From positions 1 through 64,000 of the forward strand of contig CACYHU010000026.1 in NCBI GenBank assembly GCA_902774215.1: a stretch of 64,000 bases of DNA, read 5' to 3'. Origin of the DNA: an uncultured Chloroflexota bacterium. Its GTDB lineage: Bacteria > Chloroflexota > Anaerolineae > Anaerolineales > Anaerolineaceae. Position 1 is the first letter of the stretch, and each line of letters begins with the position of its first letter. Below, one piece after another: positions 6,815 to 16,171 of this stretch. Made by a program: the position numbers and the translations under genes. The notes under the pieces are model-generated. The model worked only from the letters and a program-made list of their open reading frames with translations. It searched no databases and was not told the origin of the DNA.

Positions 6815-9800
6815 CTACTTAGAAGCCGATACTTCATAATCCCAGGAATCCAGATCCAGCCAGAATGCGGGGCGGACAATATAATTATTATTTGGAAGTC
6901 CGCACCACGTGCCGCCTTTTCGGTCAAAGATATGGACGACATCCAAGCCGCCGCGCGGATTTACGAGCCATCCATTAATTGCACGAATCGTTGGACAACT
7001 CCAGCCGCCCTCCCGATAGGCACAATCCAGACAGGTATCAAAATTTCCCGGAGTCCTGAGCCACCATGTACCGGCGGGGTGAGAATCGACCTCCAGATCG
7101 AAGTCAACAGATGCACCCTGCCACATCGCGTATTTTGTCGGTGAGCAAAATCTGTCAGATTCTTCAGGAAAATAACGAATCAATTCATCATAACTCAGCA
7201 GAAATACCTTATCCGCAGTGTCATTTCCGCCGCTGGTTCCATAAACAGGATTATCCGGATTGGAAATAAGCGTTTCGATGATCGCATTCTGTTCGCTCTG
7301 CGAGAAAGCAGTTTCAAAAAATATTTTGTTCAGCCAGTTCCGCAGCGAACAGCTTTCCCATGTGACCGTCCCATATGTTGTATTATATGGTTTTCCTTCC
7401 AGCCCGTAACGGGAAAGAAACAGACTTTTTTGTCCGTCAGAATCCAGAACGATCCATTCGATGGGCTCTTTGCCATTCGCTGATATGTTATCCTGTTCAT
7501 AGGTACCGAAAGTCAGAATGGTACCGGGAACAGAAGCTGCCTGCCGCCAGGCTTCTTTCTGCCGAGCTGTTTCTTCTGCGGCTGCTGCCTGCTGCGCCGC
7601 GCGTTCAGCTTCAGCATGCGCCATGATCCCGGCAATATCCGCACCGCGGTCCAGCCGGATCACCGGTCGGACCAGAGTCGATCCGTCTTTAACATCCATC
7701 CCGAATTCACTGATAGCACCCTTCCCGTCGACCCGTACAGCATAAGCTGAACTAAAACCGGGTGAACGCAGCCACCAGTACCCGCCGGAAGCACCCTTTG
7801 AAGCGGCAAGACCTGTGGCAGTGATGCTCCTGTCTGCTGCGGCAGGCAGCAGGGATGCCGCTTCTTTTGCCCCCAGCAGGAAAACCCTGTCAGTCGTTCC
7901 CTGTCCATCCGTGAACCCGGTCTTGTCCGGGTAACTCACATCTGTTGAGAGAATTGCGCTCTGTTCATCGATATTGAAGGCTGTTTCAAAGAATTCTCCA
8001 TTCAGCCAGCTTCGCAGCGAGCTGTTCTCCCAGGTCAGATTAGAGGATTGGGAGCCTTCATGATAAGGCTTCACATCCAGACCAGCCGCAGCAATCAAAA
8101 GACTGCTGTCTCTGTCAGTTTCCAGCACAACCCATTCGATAGGCTCCGGTCCGTTTAAGGTATTATTGTCCTGCTCATAGCTTCCGAAGGACAGCATATC
8201 GCCCACCTCCAAAGAGACCGGTGTGATAGCCGGCTGCGGGGTTTCGTTCTGGGCCGGAGTATCTGTCGCTGTTGGCTCCGGCGTTTCGGTCAAAGTCGGA
8301 TTATCTGTCACTGTTGGCTCCGGCGTTTCGGTCGGGGTCGGAGTATCTGTCGCTGTTGGCTCCGGCGTTTCGGTCGGGGTCGGAGTATCTGTCGCTGTTG
8401 GCAGCGGAGTTTCAGTCGGGGTCGGAGTATCTGTCGCTGTTGGCTCCGGCGTTTCGGTCGGAATCGGCGTATCTGTCGCCGTCGGCTCCGGGAGTTCAAA
8501 TGAGACAGAGCTTTCGCTGGCGGTCAGATCCAGCCAAAAAGCCGGACGGATACCGGCGTCAGTTGATGCAACAGAATCGCCAAACGCAAAGACATAACCA
8601 TTCGGTCCCACACTTGCGGCGCTGTAATTTTCCCATCCGGGTGAACGCAGCCACCAGTACGATGGGACAAATGCCCCTTTTGCTTTGGCGTAAGCCGTCG
8701 CGGAGCATTTCCGGATGTCATCATCCTCAAAATATTGATATGCTTCATCGATACTCAGCAGAAAGATCTGATCTGTCGTCGGGCTGCCTCCATCCGCGTC
8801 AGAATCCGGATTATTCGGGTTCTGATTGATCACCGTGAAGATCCGGGCTTTTTCATCAGAGCTGAAAGCGCTACTGAAGAAATTCCCGTTCAGCCAGTTC
8901 CGCAGCGAACAGGTTTCCCAGGTTACCTCTGTCTTCGTTTCATTATAGGGCTGTGCATCCAGGGAATATTTGCTGATCAGCAGCGCGCGGCCGTCTTCCA
9001 CCGCCAGCACCTGCCACTCGATCGGCTCCGTTCCGTTGTTCAGATCATTATCCTGTTCATACATTCCGAAGGTAAGCTCATCTCCCGCCTGTAATTCTTC
9101 AGTAATTAGATCCGGCCTGGTAGTTTCCTGCGATAAATCATCTGCTGCCGAAGATATTGTTTCCGACAGATCAAGCCAAAAGGCCGGACGCACTGAATAG
9201 AAAGTAGAATCCACTCTGATACCATTCAAAAATACGCTGCCGAATGTGTCAACACCCGCGGCCATATTACCTGCAATACCCGGCGTACGCAGCCACCACC
9301 AGACGTTGCCATCTTCAGGAAATACATAGGCTCCGTTTGCTTCCGAAAAGACTGTTGATTTGCATTCCCTTGCTTCGTTGTTATATGAGAAATAGATTTC
9401 CGCTTCATCGCTGCTCAACAGGAAAATCCGGTCATTTGTCGCGTTTCCACCGTTGGTTCCGTACCGTTCATTATCCGGATTCAGGTTCATTACTTCCGTG
9501 ATCCTTGCCTGTTCATCGGTATTGAACGCATTAAGGAGGAAATCCCCGTTCAGCCATTTTCGCAGTGTACTGGTTTCCCAGGTTACTTCTGCATCTGTTT
9601 CATTGTAAGGCTTAACATCCAACGCGTATTTACTGATCAACAGCGCATGACCATCCTCTATCGACAGAACCTGCCACTCAATCGGTTCTGAGCCATTGAT
9701 CAAATTATTATCCTGTTCATAATGTCCAAATGTAATCATATCGCCGACATTCATCAGTATCGGTTTCGGTGTGTTTGTGAATGAAGGTACAGGTGATGTA

Positions 9801-12076
9801 TTTGTAAGTGTCGGATGAGGTGTTTCTGTTGGTTTCGGCACAGGCGTATTTGTCGCAGTAGGCTCAGCGGATTTCGTGTTTGTCGCATCAAGAGCAGCCT
9901 GCGTTTGCATCAGCGCTGTCATCTGCATAATTATTGCTTCCTGTGTAGCGATCCCTGCCGCCTGTGTTTGTGCCGCCTCAATCGCCAGCGCTGTTCCTGC
10001 TACATTTGTCTGAGTGGCAAAAATCGCGGCAGATGTACGTTCCCATACAGATTTGGTTTGTTCAATTACAGCATCAAGTGTCAGTTGGGCAGCTGCTTCT
10101 GTTTGCTGCGCCTGAACGGTTTGCTGTTCAATTATTTTCTGCATCTGTATCATTTCAAGTATCGTTTGAGTTTCGGTCTGCCGCTGCTGAGCCTCATAAG
10201 TAAGCGCAATTACAGTCTCAGTCTGTTCTGCCTGTGCTGTAAACTGAGCTTCCGTCTGCCGCTGCTGAGCCTCATGAGTAAGCGATATTACGGTTTCAGT
10301 CTGTTCTGCCTGTGCTGTAAACTGAGCTTCCGTCTGCCGCTGCTGGGCCTCATGAGTAAGCGATATTATGGTTTCAGTCTGTTCTGCCTGTGCTGTAAAC
10401 AGTATTTCTGCTTCCCGTGTTTCCTGCATGTTGAAAGCAATTTGCGTCTGCATCTGCTGATATTCTGCTTCCCGCGTAGCTAAATAGGCTGTGGCTGTCT
10501 GTTCCGCATTTTCAGCCTCTCGCGTCTGCTCCTCAGCTTCTCTCCGAGCCTGAACTGTCTGCTCAGCTCTTTCAGAAATCACTGTTTGGGTTTCATCTGC
10601 ATATATAGCTGCCTGCGTTTCCGTCTGCCGCAATTCCGCATCCAATGTCTCGCGCCATGCGGTGGCTGTCTGCTCACTCAGGATGGCCTCCTGTGTTGCC
10701 CGTTCCAGCGCTGCCGAAGTCTGAACAGCTTGTTCGGTCTGTACCATTTGAGCGGAACGCGTATTTTCAGCATTCTGTGCTGCCTGAGTGTCCAGTAAAA
10801 ACAAAGCTGACTGTGTCGCCGCCGCATTAATATTGTTCTGCTGATTCATACGCAGCAGAAAAAAGCCTCCTGCACACAATGCCAGCAAAAGAATCGGAAT
10901 AAGCCATAAAGCTTTTTTCGATTTTTTGATTCTCACCTGTGTTTTCTCTATATCCCCGGACTTAATCTCCTGTACGGGAATATCTTTTTCGGGATCAGTT
11001 AAATTTTCAGGAAAGTTCCTTTCTGATTTGATCGGTTTCAACACAGGTTCCGAACTTCCATCTGACTGAGAATAGACTCCGGCAGAAGTTTCTTCCGATT
11101 CTTCTATTTCCAACTTCGAAGTACCATTCAGCGCGAAACGGAACTCTTCCGTATTATGCCAGCGCTCATCCGGGTCAAGTGCCATAGCTTTCATCACAGC
11201 ACCGCTGACATGACGGCTGATTTCCGGTACAGCATCTTTCAGAAGTTCAACCTGATCTTTTACATTCCGTAATGTAGAATTCTGAGGAGTCAGACCACTC
11301 AGTGCTTTATAATACGTAGCTCCAATCGAATAAATATCCGATTTCTGATCAATATCTCCGCCGCCCATTTGTTCCGGAGAGGAATACCCCATTTTTCCGA
11401 TAACCAGAGAGCTGGTATGACCCTCGTCTATCCGGACAGCTCCAAAATCGATCAAAACCGGATGTCCGTTTTCGATCATGATGTTATCCGGAGCGATGTC
11501 CCGGTGCAGGATCCCCATCTCATGTACTTTTCCCAACGCTATGAGAATCGGATCCAACAGCGGCAGCAACTCTCCTTCCGGTATACGTCCCCGCCTCTTG
11601 ATCAGACTTTTAAGGGATTCCCCCGCGACAAAGTCCATCACGATATAGGCTGTTCCGTTTTCCCGAAAGATACTATGAGCATGTACTACATTTGGCAGAT
11701 TGTTCAGCTTCCCCAGTGCCTTGGCTTCCCGATAAAACAAATCGAGACTCTTGTTATAGACCCGTTCATTTTTTTCCGTCAGGGTAATCACTTCGCTGTG
11801 GCTGATACCCTGATAGGAGACCAAACTTCCCCGTGTTACCAGTCCATCAGGAAAGAATTCTTTAATGGCAACGACCATGTCCATATCGAGGTCATAGCCG
11901 CGGTAAGTGATGCCAAATCCGCCTTTACCTAATACCGCCCCTACCTGATATTTAGCATCCAGGATCGTCCCGGGACGCAGAGCATCCTCAATCCGGGCGT
12001 TTTCGCTGTGCTCATAATCACAGTCACAGCGCCCGTTTTCAGGTATTAGATTAAAGCAATATGGGCATCGTTCCAT
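6815..12076 (-). CDS. Giant membrane Ser/Thr protein kinase with coiled-coil and four WLR-type repeats
   Basis: 1753 aa from the ATG at 12076 (AAGGTAAG ribosome-binding site; the in-frame ATG 30 bp upstream lacks one). Order of parts: a CPYC...CDCD zinc-ribbon-like start (4-20); a Hanks-type kinase domain (about 40-310) with GKGGFG (50-55), Lys72 in VAIK, HRDIAPDN (191-198) and DFG (210-212); one membrane helix (389-409); about 330 residues of Gln/Glu/Ala/Thr coiled coil; then four copies of a roughly 190-residue module. Each copy carries FG.YEQDN..NG.EPIEW.VL, a WLNG..F..AF block and a WWLR.PG block (DUF6273-like). Copies two and three are joined by a Thr/Pro linker. The catalytic residues are intact. 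The extracytoplasmic repeats probably sense or bind a ligand; this is inference. Confidence 0.9.
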   Translation of the reverse strand: MERCPYCFNLIPENGRCDCDYEHSENARIEDALRPGTILDAKYQVGAVLGKGGFGITYRGYDLDMDMVVAIKEFFPDGLVTRGSLVSYQGISHSEVITLTEKNERVYNKSLDLFYREAKALGKLNNLPNVVHAHSIFRENGTAYIVMDFVAGESLKSLIKRRGRIPEGELLPLLDPILIALGKVHEMGILHRDIAPDNIMIENGHPVLIDFGAVRIDEGHTSSLVIGKMGYSSPEQMGGGDIDQKSDIYSIGATYYKALSGLTPQNSTLRNVKDQVELLKDAVPEISRHVSGAVMKAMALDPDERWHNTEEFRFALNGTSKLEIEESEETSAGVYSQSDGSSEPVLKPIKSERNFPENLTDPEKDIPVQEIKSGDIEKTQVRIKKSKKALWLIPILLLALCAGGFFLLRMNQQNNINAAATQSALFLLDTQAAQNAENTRSAQMVQTEQAVQTSAALERATQEAILSEQTATAWRETLDAELRQTETQAAIYADETQTVISERAEQTVQARREAEEQTREAENAEQTATAYLATREAEYQQMQTQIAFNMQETREAEILFTAQAEQTETIISLTHEAQQRQTEAQFTAQAEQTETVISLTHEAQQRQTEAQFTAQAEQTETVIALTYEAQQRQTETQTILEMIQMQKIIEQQTVQAQQTEAAAQLTLDAVIEQTKSVWERTSAAIFATQTNVAGTALAIEAAQTQAAGIATQEAIIMQMTALMQTQAALDATNTKSAEPTATNTPVPKPTETPHPTLTNTSPVPSFTNTPKPILMNVGDMITFGHYEQDNNLINGSEPIEWQVLSIEDGHALLISKYALDVKPYNETDAEVTWETSTLRKWLNGDFLLNAFNTDEQARITEVMNLNPDNERYGTNGGNATNDRIFLLSSDEAEIYFSYNNEARECKSTVFSEANGAYVFPEDGNVWWWLRTPGIAGNMAAGVDTFGSVFLNGIRVDSTFYSVRPAFWLDLSETISSAADDLSQETTRPDLITEELQAGDELTFGMYEQDNDLNNGTEPIEWQVLAVEDGRALLISKYSLDAQPYNETKTEVTWETCSLRNWLNGNFFSSAFSSDEKARIFTVINQNPNNPDSDADGGSPTTDQIFLLSIDEAYQYFEDDDIRKCSATAYAKAKGAFVPSYWWLRSPGWENYSAASVGPNGYVFAFGDSVASTDAGIRPAFWLDLTASESSVSFELPEPTATDTPIPTETPEPTATDTPTPTETPLPTATDTPTPTETPEPTATDTPTPTETPEPTVTDNPTLTETPEPTATDTPAQNETPQPAITPVSLEVGDMLSFGSYEQDNNTLNGPEPIEWVVLETDRDSSLLIAAAGLDVKPYHEGSQSSNLTWENSSLRSWLNGEFFETAFNIDEQSAILSTDVSYPDKTGFTDGQGTTDRVFLLGAKEAASLLPAAADRSITATGLAASKGASGGYWWLRSPGFSSAYAVRVDGKGAISEFGMDVKDGSTLVRPVIRLDRGADIAGIMAHAEAERAAQQAAAAEETARQKEAWRQAASVPGTILTFGTYEQDNISANGKEPIEWIVLDSDGQKSLFLSRYGLEGKPYNTTYGTVTWESCSLRNWLNKIFFETAFSQSEQNAIIETLISNPDNPVYGTSGGNDTADKVFLLSYDELIRYFPEESDRFCSPTKYAMWQGASVDFDLEVDSHPAGTWWLRTPGNFDTCLDCAYREGGWSCPTIRAINGWLVNPRGGLDVVHIFDRKGGTWCGLPNNNYIVRPAFWLDLDSWDYEVSASK
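8240..8492. repeat. 42-bp tandem repeat inside kinase gene (Thr/Pro linker)
   Basis: About six near-identical 42-bp units encode the 14-residue repeat ETPEPTATDTPTPT of the extracytoplasmic linker. Units differ by a few substitutions, so the array could expand or contract by recombination or slippage in multiples of 42 without breaking the frame. Confidence 0.85.
10176..10398. repeat. 78-bp tandem repeat inside kinase gene (coiled-coil region)
   Basis: The sequence GTCTGTTCTGCCTG recurs at 10221, 10299 and 10377, a 78-bp period (26 residues, QFTAQAEQTETVISLTHEAQ type). It forms part of the long Gln/Thr-rich coiled coil after the membrane helix. Confidence 0.85.
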
Positions 12077-12398
12077 AAATCTTACCTTCTGCCCCAAAAA
12101 ACACATGGGGGCTCTGTCAGCGCGAAGTCAGTAAATTTTTCTTTTCAAAATTTACCAGAATAAAGTTCACAACTTACAGAGCAAAATAACAGATCAAAAC
12201 AGATAAAAATTTTCTCCGCATATTTAACTCCTACACTGCTTTGCAGGAAATACCTTTATCTGTAATTCCGTTACTCTAATTATAATAGCTAAATCAGAAA
12301 CTCTTTTGTAAATAAGCAGACGGTTCCGCACTTATGCGGAACCGTCCTTGTATTATATTTAGCGCTCATTAATGCTTCAAAAACAGCAGTAATGATCT
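12077..12398. other. Intergenic region between livF and the kinase gene
   Basis: About 320 bp, AT-rich, without a convincing gene. It contains the terminator at 12319-12346 and, on the minus strand, a TATAAT at 12284-12279 that could be the -10 box of the kinase promoter, although no good -35 hexamer sits at 16-18 bp. A C-rich/G-rich pair (CCCCC...GGGG, 12083-12110) could fold just upstream of the kinase ribosome-binding site. Confidence 0.5.
12319..12346 (-). terminator. Terminator of the liv operon
   Basis: GACGGTTCCGCA and TGCGGAACCGTC form a perfect 12-bp stem with a CTTA loop. On the minus strand it is followed by TGCTTATTTAC. It lies about 50 bp beyond the livF stop, so it ends the transporter operon and insulates the kinase gene. 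Confidence 0.75.
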
Positions 12399-13151
12399 TT
12401 AGAAGTAATATGCTCCATCTTTTTCCGGTTCTTCTTCCCGTTCTCCGCCGAGGTAGGCGCGTTTGATGACCGGGGAGGCCAGCAGCTCGGCACCGGTACC
12501 TTCCGCAACGATTTTTCCGGTCTCAAGGACATAACCACGGTCGGCGATGGAAAGTGCCGCCTGGGCGTTCTGTTCCACCAGGAGGATGGTCGTTCCTTCC
12601 TTATGCAGGGATTTGATAATTTCAAAGATCTGCTCCACCAAAATCGGTGCCAGACCCATTGAGGGCTCATCCATCATCATCAGGTGCGGTTTGGACATCA
12701 GCGCGCGGCCCATGGCCAGCATCTGCTGTTCACCGCCGGAAAGCGTTCCGCCGATCTGATTGCGGCGTTCTTTAAGCCGCGGGAAGAGTTCAAAGACACG
12801 TTCCTTTTCCGCGTCCATATTGATATCCTTCACCGTGAAGGCTCCCATTTCCAGATTTTCTTCAACTGTCATCTGAAGAAAAATACGGCGTCCTTCCGGG
12901 CACATCGCAAGACCGTGTTCCACCACCTTATGAGGAGGGATGTGATCGATCGGCTTATCATTCAGCATAATGGAGCCTGTGCGGCTGCGCAGCAGACCGG
13001 AGATCGTGTTCAGCGTAGTGGATTTTCCCGCCCCGTTCGCACCGATCAGTGTGACGATCTCTCCTTCTTCCACGTGGAAGGAAATGCCTTTGATCGCATG
13101 GATCGAGCCATAATAAACATTGATGTCATCGACTTTCAGGATCGTGCTCAT
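12399..13151 (-). CDS. livF: Branched-chain amino acid ABC transporter ATP-binding protein LivF
   Basis: 250 aa, one of the two ATPase subunits of a LivJHMGF-type high-affinity amino acid importer. Visible motifs: Walker A GANGAGKST (residues about 36-44), Q-loop region, signature LSGGEQQMLAMGRALM, Walker B LMMMDEPSMGL and the switch His in LLVEQNA. The C-terminus YVLETGKIVAEGTGAELL is typical of LivF. Its start overlaps the livG stop by 4 bp (ATGA), so the two are translationally coupled. Last gene of the operon; the terminator follows at 12319-12346. Confidence 0.93.
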   Translation of the reverse strand: MSTILKVDDINVYYGSIHAIKGISFHVEEGEIVTLIGANGAGKSTTLNTISGLLRSRTGSIMLNDKPIDHIPPHKVVEHGLAMCPEGRRIFLQMTVEENLEMGAFTVKDINMDAEKERVFELFPRLKERRNQIGGTLSGGEQQMLAMGRALMSKPHLMMMDEPSMGLAPILVEQIFEIIKSLHKEGTTILLVEQNAQAALSIADRGYVLETGKIVAEGTGAELLASPVIKRAYLGGEREEEPEKDGAYYF

Positions 13152-14113
13152 TTTCTCTTCCCTCCCTTGCCTGACTTTTGGACCAGTTTTGCTGCAGACT
13201 CAGTATCTGAACCATTTCTATTTTCCACTATTGCATCAATCAGCATATCTGATACTTTGTCCGAGTCCCCTTTTGAATGGGACTTTCCCAGATATGCTTC
13301 AATAACCGTCGGGTTCTTCTGAATCTCGGCAGGGCTGCCTTTGGCGATGATCCTGCCGAAGTTCAGCACACAAAGACCTTCACAAACGTTCATGACCAGG
13401 TTCATGTCATGTTCAATCAGCACAACAGCGATATGGAAAGTATCGCGGATCTTGCGGATGTTCGCCATCAGGTCCGCGGTTTCCGAGGGGTTCATCCCGG
13501 CAGCCGGTTCATCCAGCAGCAGGACCTTCGGATCGGTAGCCAATGCACGGACGATCTCAACACGGCGCTGGGCACCGTAAGGCAGTGAACCGGCCCGGTG
13601 GGAAGCCACATTTTCCATCTCAAAGATATGCAGCAGTTCCAGCGCTTTCTGGTGGGCTTTTTTCTCTTCCCGGAAAAACCCGGGCAGCCGCAGCAGACCG
13701 TCAAAAAGGCCGTATTTCATGGATTTGTCCATCGCGACCATGATATTTTCTTCAACAGTCAGGTTGTTGAACAAACGGATATTCTGGAAGGTTCTGCCGA
13801 TGCCGGCTTTACTCACCTGCGCTGTGGACATGCCGTGTGTATCCATGCCATTGAGCAGGATCGTACCGGTCGTTGGCTGATATACATTGGTGAGCAGGTT
13901 GAAGACAGTGGTCTTTCCGGCACCGTTCGGGCCGATCAAACCGGCAATTTCCGTACGGCCAATGGTAAGGTTGAAGTTTTCGACCGCATGCAGCCCGCCG
14001 AAAGTGATTCCCAGGTTCTTGCATTCCAGCGCGGGCATATCATTGATATCGCGCTCCGGAATGACTGCATTTGAAGGAACAGGTACCAGGTTGCTTCCAT
14101 CTTTTGTATACAT
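13148..14113 (-). CDS. livG: Branched-chain amino acid ABC transporter ATP-binding protein LivG
   Basis: 321 aa from the ATG at 14113, which has GGAGGAAC upstream and lies one base after the livM stop; an upstream in-frame ATG (14146) would overlap livM. Motifs: Walker A GPNGAGKTT, signature PYGAQRRVEIVRALA, Walker B LLLDEPAAGMNP and VVLIEHDMNLVMNVCEGLCVLNFG, all characteristic of LivG. An acidic/polar tail of about 50 residues after EAYLGKS is longer than usual. It pairs with LivF to energise the LivHM permease. Confidence 0.93.
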   Translation of the reverse strand: MYTKDGSNLVPVPSNAVIPERDINDMPALECKNLGITFGGLHAVENFNLTIGRTEIAGLIGPNGAGKTTVFNLLTNVYQPTTGTILLNGMDTHGMSTAQVSKAGIGRTFQNIRLFNNLTVEENIMVAMDKSMKYGLFDGLLRLPGFFREEKKAHQKALELLHIFEMENVASHRAGSLPYGAQRRVEIVRALATDPKVLLLDEPAAGMNPSETADLMANIRKIRDTFHIAVVLIEHDMNLVMNVCEGLCVLNFGRIIAKGSPAEIQKNPTVIEAYLGKSHSKGDSDKVSDMLIDAIVENRNGSDTESAAKLVQKSGKGGKRK

Positions 14114-14114
14114 A

Positions 14115-15161
14115 CTACTGTTCCTCCTCTTCTTTGTTTCCGCCAAATCTGGCTTTGATATTGTCGATCAGGATTTTTGTTCCGGAGGCATTGGTGAAGA
14201 GCATGACAACGATCAGAACGATAGCGTAAACCAGCATACGATAGGTCGCGAAACCGCGCAGCGCTTCCGGCAGAATAGTGAGCAGTGTTGCGGAAATAAT
14301 AGAGCCGGTAATATTTCCAAGTCCGCCGAGAACCACAAGCACCAGAATCAAGATCGAGGTGTTGAAGTCAAATTTATTCGCCGTGATCGTCGAATAATTC
14401 TGGGCAAAGAGGGCACCCGCGGCACCAGCCATGGCAGCGGAAATCACAAAGGCTGTCATCTTATATTTTGTCACGTCCACACCGACGGACTCCGCAGCAA
14501 TACGGTTGTCACGGATCGCCATAATGGCGCGTCCGTAACGGCTTTCCACCAGATGGTAAACGATGAAAAGTGTGAGGATGATCAGGATGAAACCGGCAGT
14601 AAAAGTCGAGATCTTTTTAATCTTCGAAATACCCATGGCGCCCTGGATCAGCATCCTGCCGCCTTCCTCCAGCTTGATACCCTTTTCGCTGAGCAGCTGA
14701 AGATGAAGACCGTATTTATCAAAACCAAGATAGAGATTGTTGAAAATAGACTTGATGATCTCACCAAAAGCCAGTGTGACAATGGCCAGATAGTCGCCTT
14801 TCAGGCGCAGTACAGGTATACCGATCAGGAAGCCGACTATACCGCCGAAAACAGCTCCAATCACCATGGAGAGCCCCAGCCGCAGTCCGGCACTCGGGAC
14901 GGAATCCGTCAACATTATAGCCGCACAGGTTCCGGTAAAAGCCCCCATGCTCATGAAACCCGCATGTCCCAGGCTCAGTTCACCAAGAATACCGACTGTC
15001 AGGTTCAGGGAGATCGCCATCACGATATAAGCACAGATCGGAACCAGCATACCCTGCATGGAGCGCGTGGTCTTGCCGGCAGCGGAGAGTGCCATCATGA
15101 CCGCATATGCCACAATGATCAGGGCAAAGGAGATATATTTGTTCATGTTCTTCCGCTTCAT
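14115..15161 (-). CDS. livM: Branched-chain amino acid ABC transporter permease LivM
   Basis: About 348 aa from the ATG at 15161, chosen because GGGGG lies 6 nt upstream; an ATG at 15185 would overlap livH. It has multiple membrane helices, starting with YISFALIIVAYAVMMALSAAG. The LivM signature region is present: SLNLTVGILGELSLGHAGFMSMGAFTG, and GLGNITGSIISATLLTILPEALR near the C-terminus. The EEEEQ tail is encoded by the same bases that supply the livG ribosome-binding site. With LivH it forms the transmembrane channel. Confidence 0.93.
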   Translation of the reverse strand: MKRKNMNKYISFALIIVAYAVMMALSAAGKTTRSMQGMLVPICAYIVMAISLNLTVGILGELSLGHAGFMSMGAFTGTCAAIMLTDSVPSAGLRLGLSMVIGAVFGGIVGFLIGIPVLRLKGDYLAIVTLAFGEIIKSIFNNLYLGFDKYGLHLQLLSEKGIKLEEGGRMLIQGAMGISKIKKISTFTAGFILIILTLFIVYHLVESRYGRAIMAIRDNRIAAESVGVDVTKYKMTAFVISAAMAGAAGALFAQNYSTITANKFDFNTSILILVLVVLGGLGNITGSIISATLLTILPEALRGFATYRMLVYAIVLIVVMLFTNASGTKILIDNIKARFGGNKEEEEQ

Positions 15162-15171
15162 TCCATCCCCC

Positions 15172-16047
15172 TTACACCTTTTCATTGATGACCTTACCGA
15201 GCAGGCCGGCAGGTCGGACCAACAGGACGATGATCAGCACGGAGAACACAACAGCATCGGAAAGCTGGGTGGAAATATATGCTTTGGCAAAGGTTTCGAT
15301 CACCCCCAGCAGCAGTCCGCCAAGGAAAGCCCCCGGGATGGACCCGATGCCGCCAAAGACAGCCGCTGTAAAGGCCTTGATACCGGGCATGGAACCGGTA
15401 GTCGGGACCAGTGTCGGATAAGCGCTGCAGAGCAGCACACCAGCTATGGCAGCCAGACCGGAACCGATGGCGAAGGTCATGGAAATGGTGCCGTTGACAT
15501 CAATGCCCATCAGCTGGGCAGCGCCTTTGTCTTCCGAACAGGCACGCATGGCTTTCCCCATCCTGGTGTTGCCGGTGAACCAGGTGAGCACGAACATGAT
15601 CACCAGACAAACCGCGACTGTCAAAAGCGTCACATGAGAAATGGTCAGTTCACCCAGCTGGATCTTACCGTTGCCGATAATGGACGGGAAAACTTTCGGA
15701 GAAGAAGTCCACAGAAGCAGCGCAGCATTCTGCAGGAAGTAGCTGACACCGATAGCGGTGATCAATACTGCCAGGGAAGGGGCCTGCCGCAGCGGTTTGT
15801 AAGCGGTACGTTCAATGACCATACCGAGGATCGTACAGACGATCACCGCCAGGATCACGCCAACGACCGGCGGCAGATTATAACGCATCATTGCAAAGAA
15901 ACAGATATAGCTTCCCACCATGATGACGTCACCATGGGCGAAGTTCAGCATTTTGGCGATCCCGTAAACCATGGTATAGCCCAGCGCAATGATCGCGTAA
16001 ATGCTTCCAAGGCTCAGACCGCTGATCAGAAAACTTAAAAATCGCAT
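15172..16047 (-). CDS. livH: Branched-chain amino acid ABC transporter permease LivH
   Basis: 291 aa, about eight membrane helices. The N-terminal block SLGSIYAIIALGYTMVYGIAKMLNFAHGDVIMVG and the C-terminal FGGIGSIPGAFLGGLLLGVIET are hallmark LivH motifs. The start has a strong GGAGGTGA ribosome-binding site. It is separated from the upstream livJ by 124 bp holding two hairpins, which may limit permease expression relative to the binding protein. Confidence 0.95.
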   Translation of the reverse strand: MRFLSFLISGLSLGSIYAIIALGYTMVYGIAKMLNFAHGDVIMVGSYICFFAMMRYNLPPVVGVILAVIVCTILGMVIERTAYKPLRQAPSLAVLITAIGVSYFLQNAALLLWTSSPKVFPSIIGNGKIQLGELTISHVTLLTVAVCLVIMFVLTWFTGNTRMGKAMRACSEDKGAAQLMGIDVNGTISMTFAIGSGLAAIAGVLLCSAYPTLVPTTGSMPGIKAFTAAVFGGIGSIPGAFLGGLLLGVIETFAKAYISTQLSDAVVFSVLIIVLLVRPAGLLGKVINEKV

Positions 16048-16072
16048 ATTATTTCACCTCCAGGAAGTTTCT

Positions 16073-16148
16073 CCGGTTACATCCTTTGCCTGCAAGTGTT
16101 CTTCCAAACAAAGAATGTAACCGGAAAAGAGGGGATCTCTCCCCTCTT
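16073..16148 (-). promoter_or_regulatory. Two hairpins in the livJ-livH intergenic spacer
   Basis: First (nearest livJ): AAGAGGGGA/TCCCCTCTT, a perfect 9-bp stem with a 4-nt loop (16127-16148). Second: CCGGTTACATCCTTTG (16073-16088) pairs with CAAAGAATGTAACCGG (16109-16124), 15 of 16 positions. Neither is followed by a long U-tract on the minus strand. They look like mRNA-stabilising or partial-termination elements that leave livJ more abundant than livHMGF. Confidence 0.7.
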
Positions 16149-16171
16149 ACTCCGGTAATAATTTTTACAAA

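Noticed and set aside
8240-8492. A CRISPR array suggested by regular repetition
   Set aside because: Units are contiguous 42-bp coding repeats with no spacers, encoding a Thr/Pro linker. The 7-bp arrays elsewhere are likewise too short and lack spacers. No cas genes are present.
9815-10483. A 222-codon Cys/Leu/Phe-rich plus-strand frame opposite the kinase coiled coil
   Set aside because: Its repetitive composition is the reverse complement of the Gln/Thr repeat region and has no independent support.
13887-15188. A 433-codon open frame on the plus strand antisense to livG and livM
   Set aside because: It lies entirely opposite two unmistakable transporter genes, lacks recognisable domains, and has a His/Gln/Asp-rich composition typical of reverse-complement reading of coding DNA.
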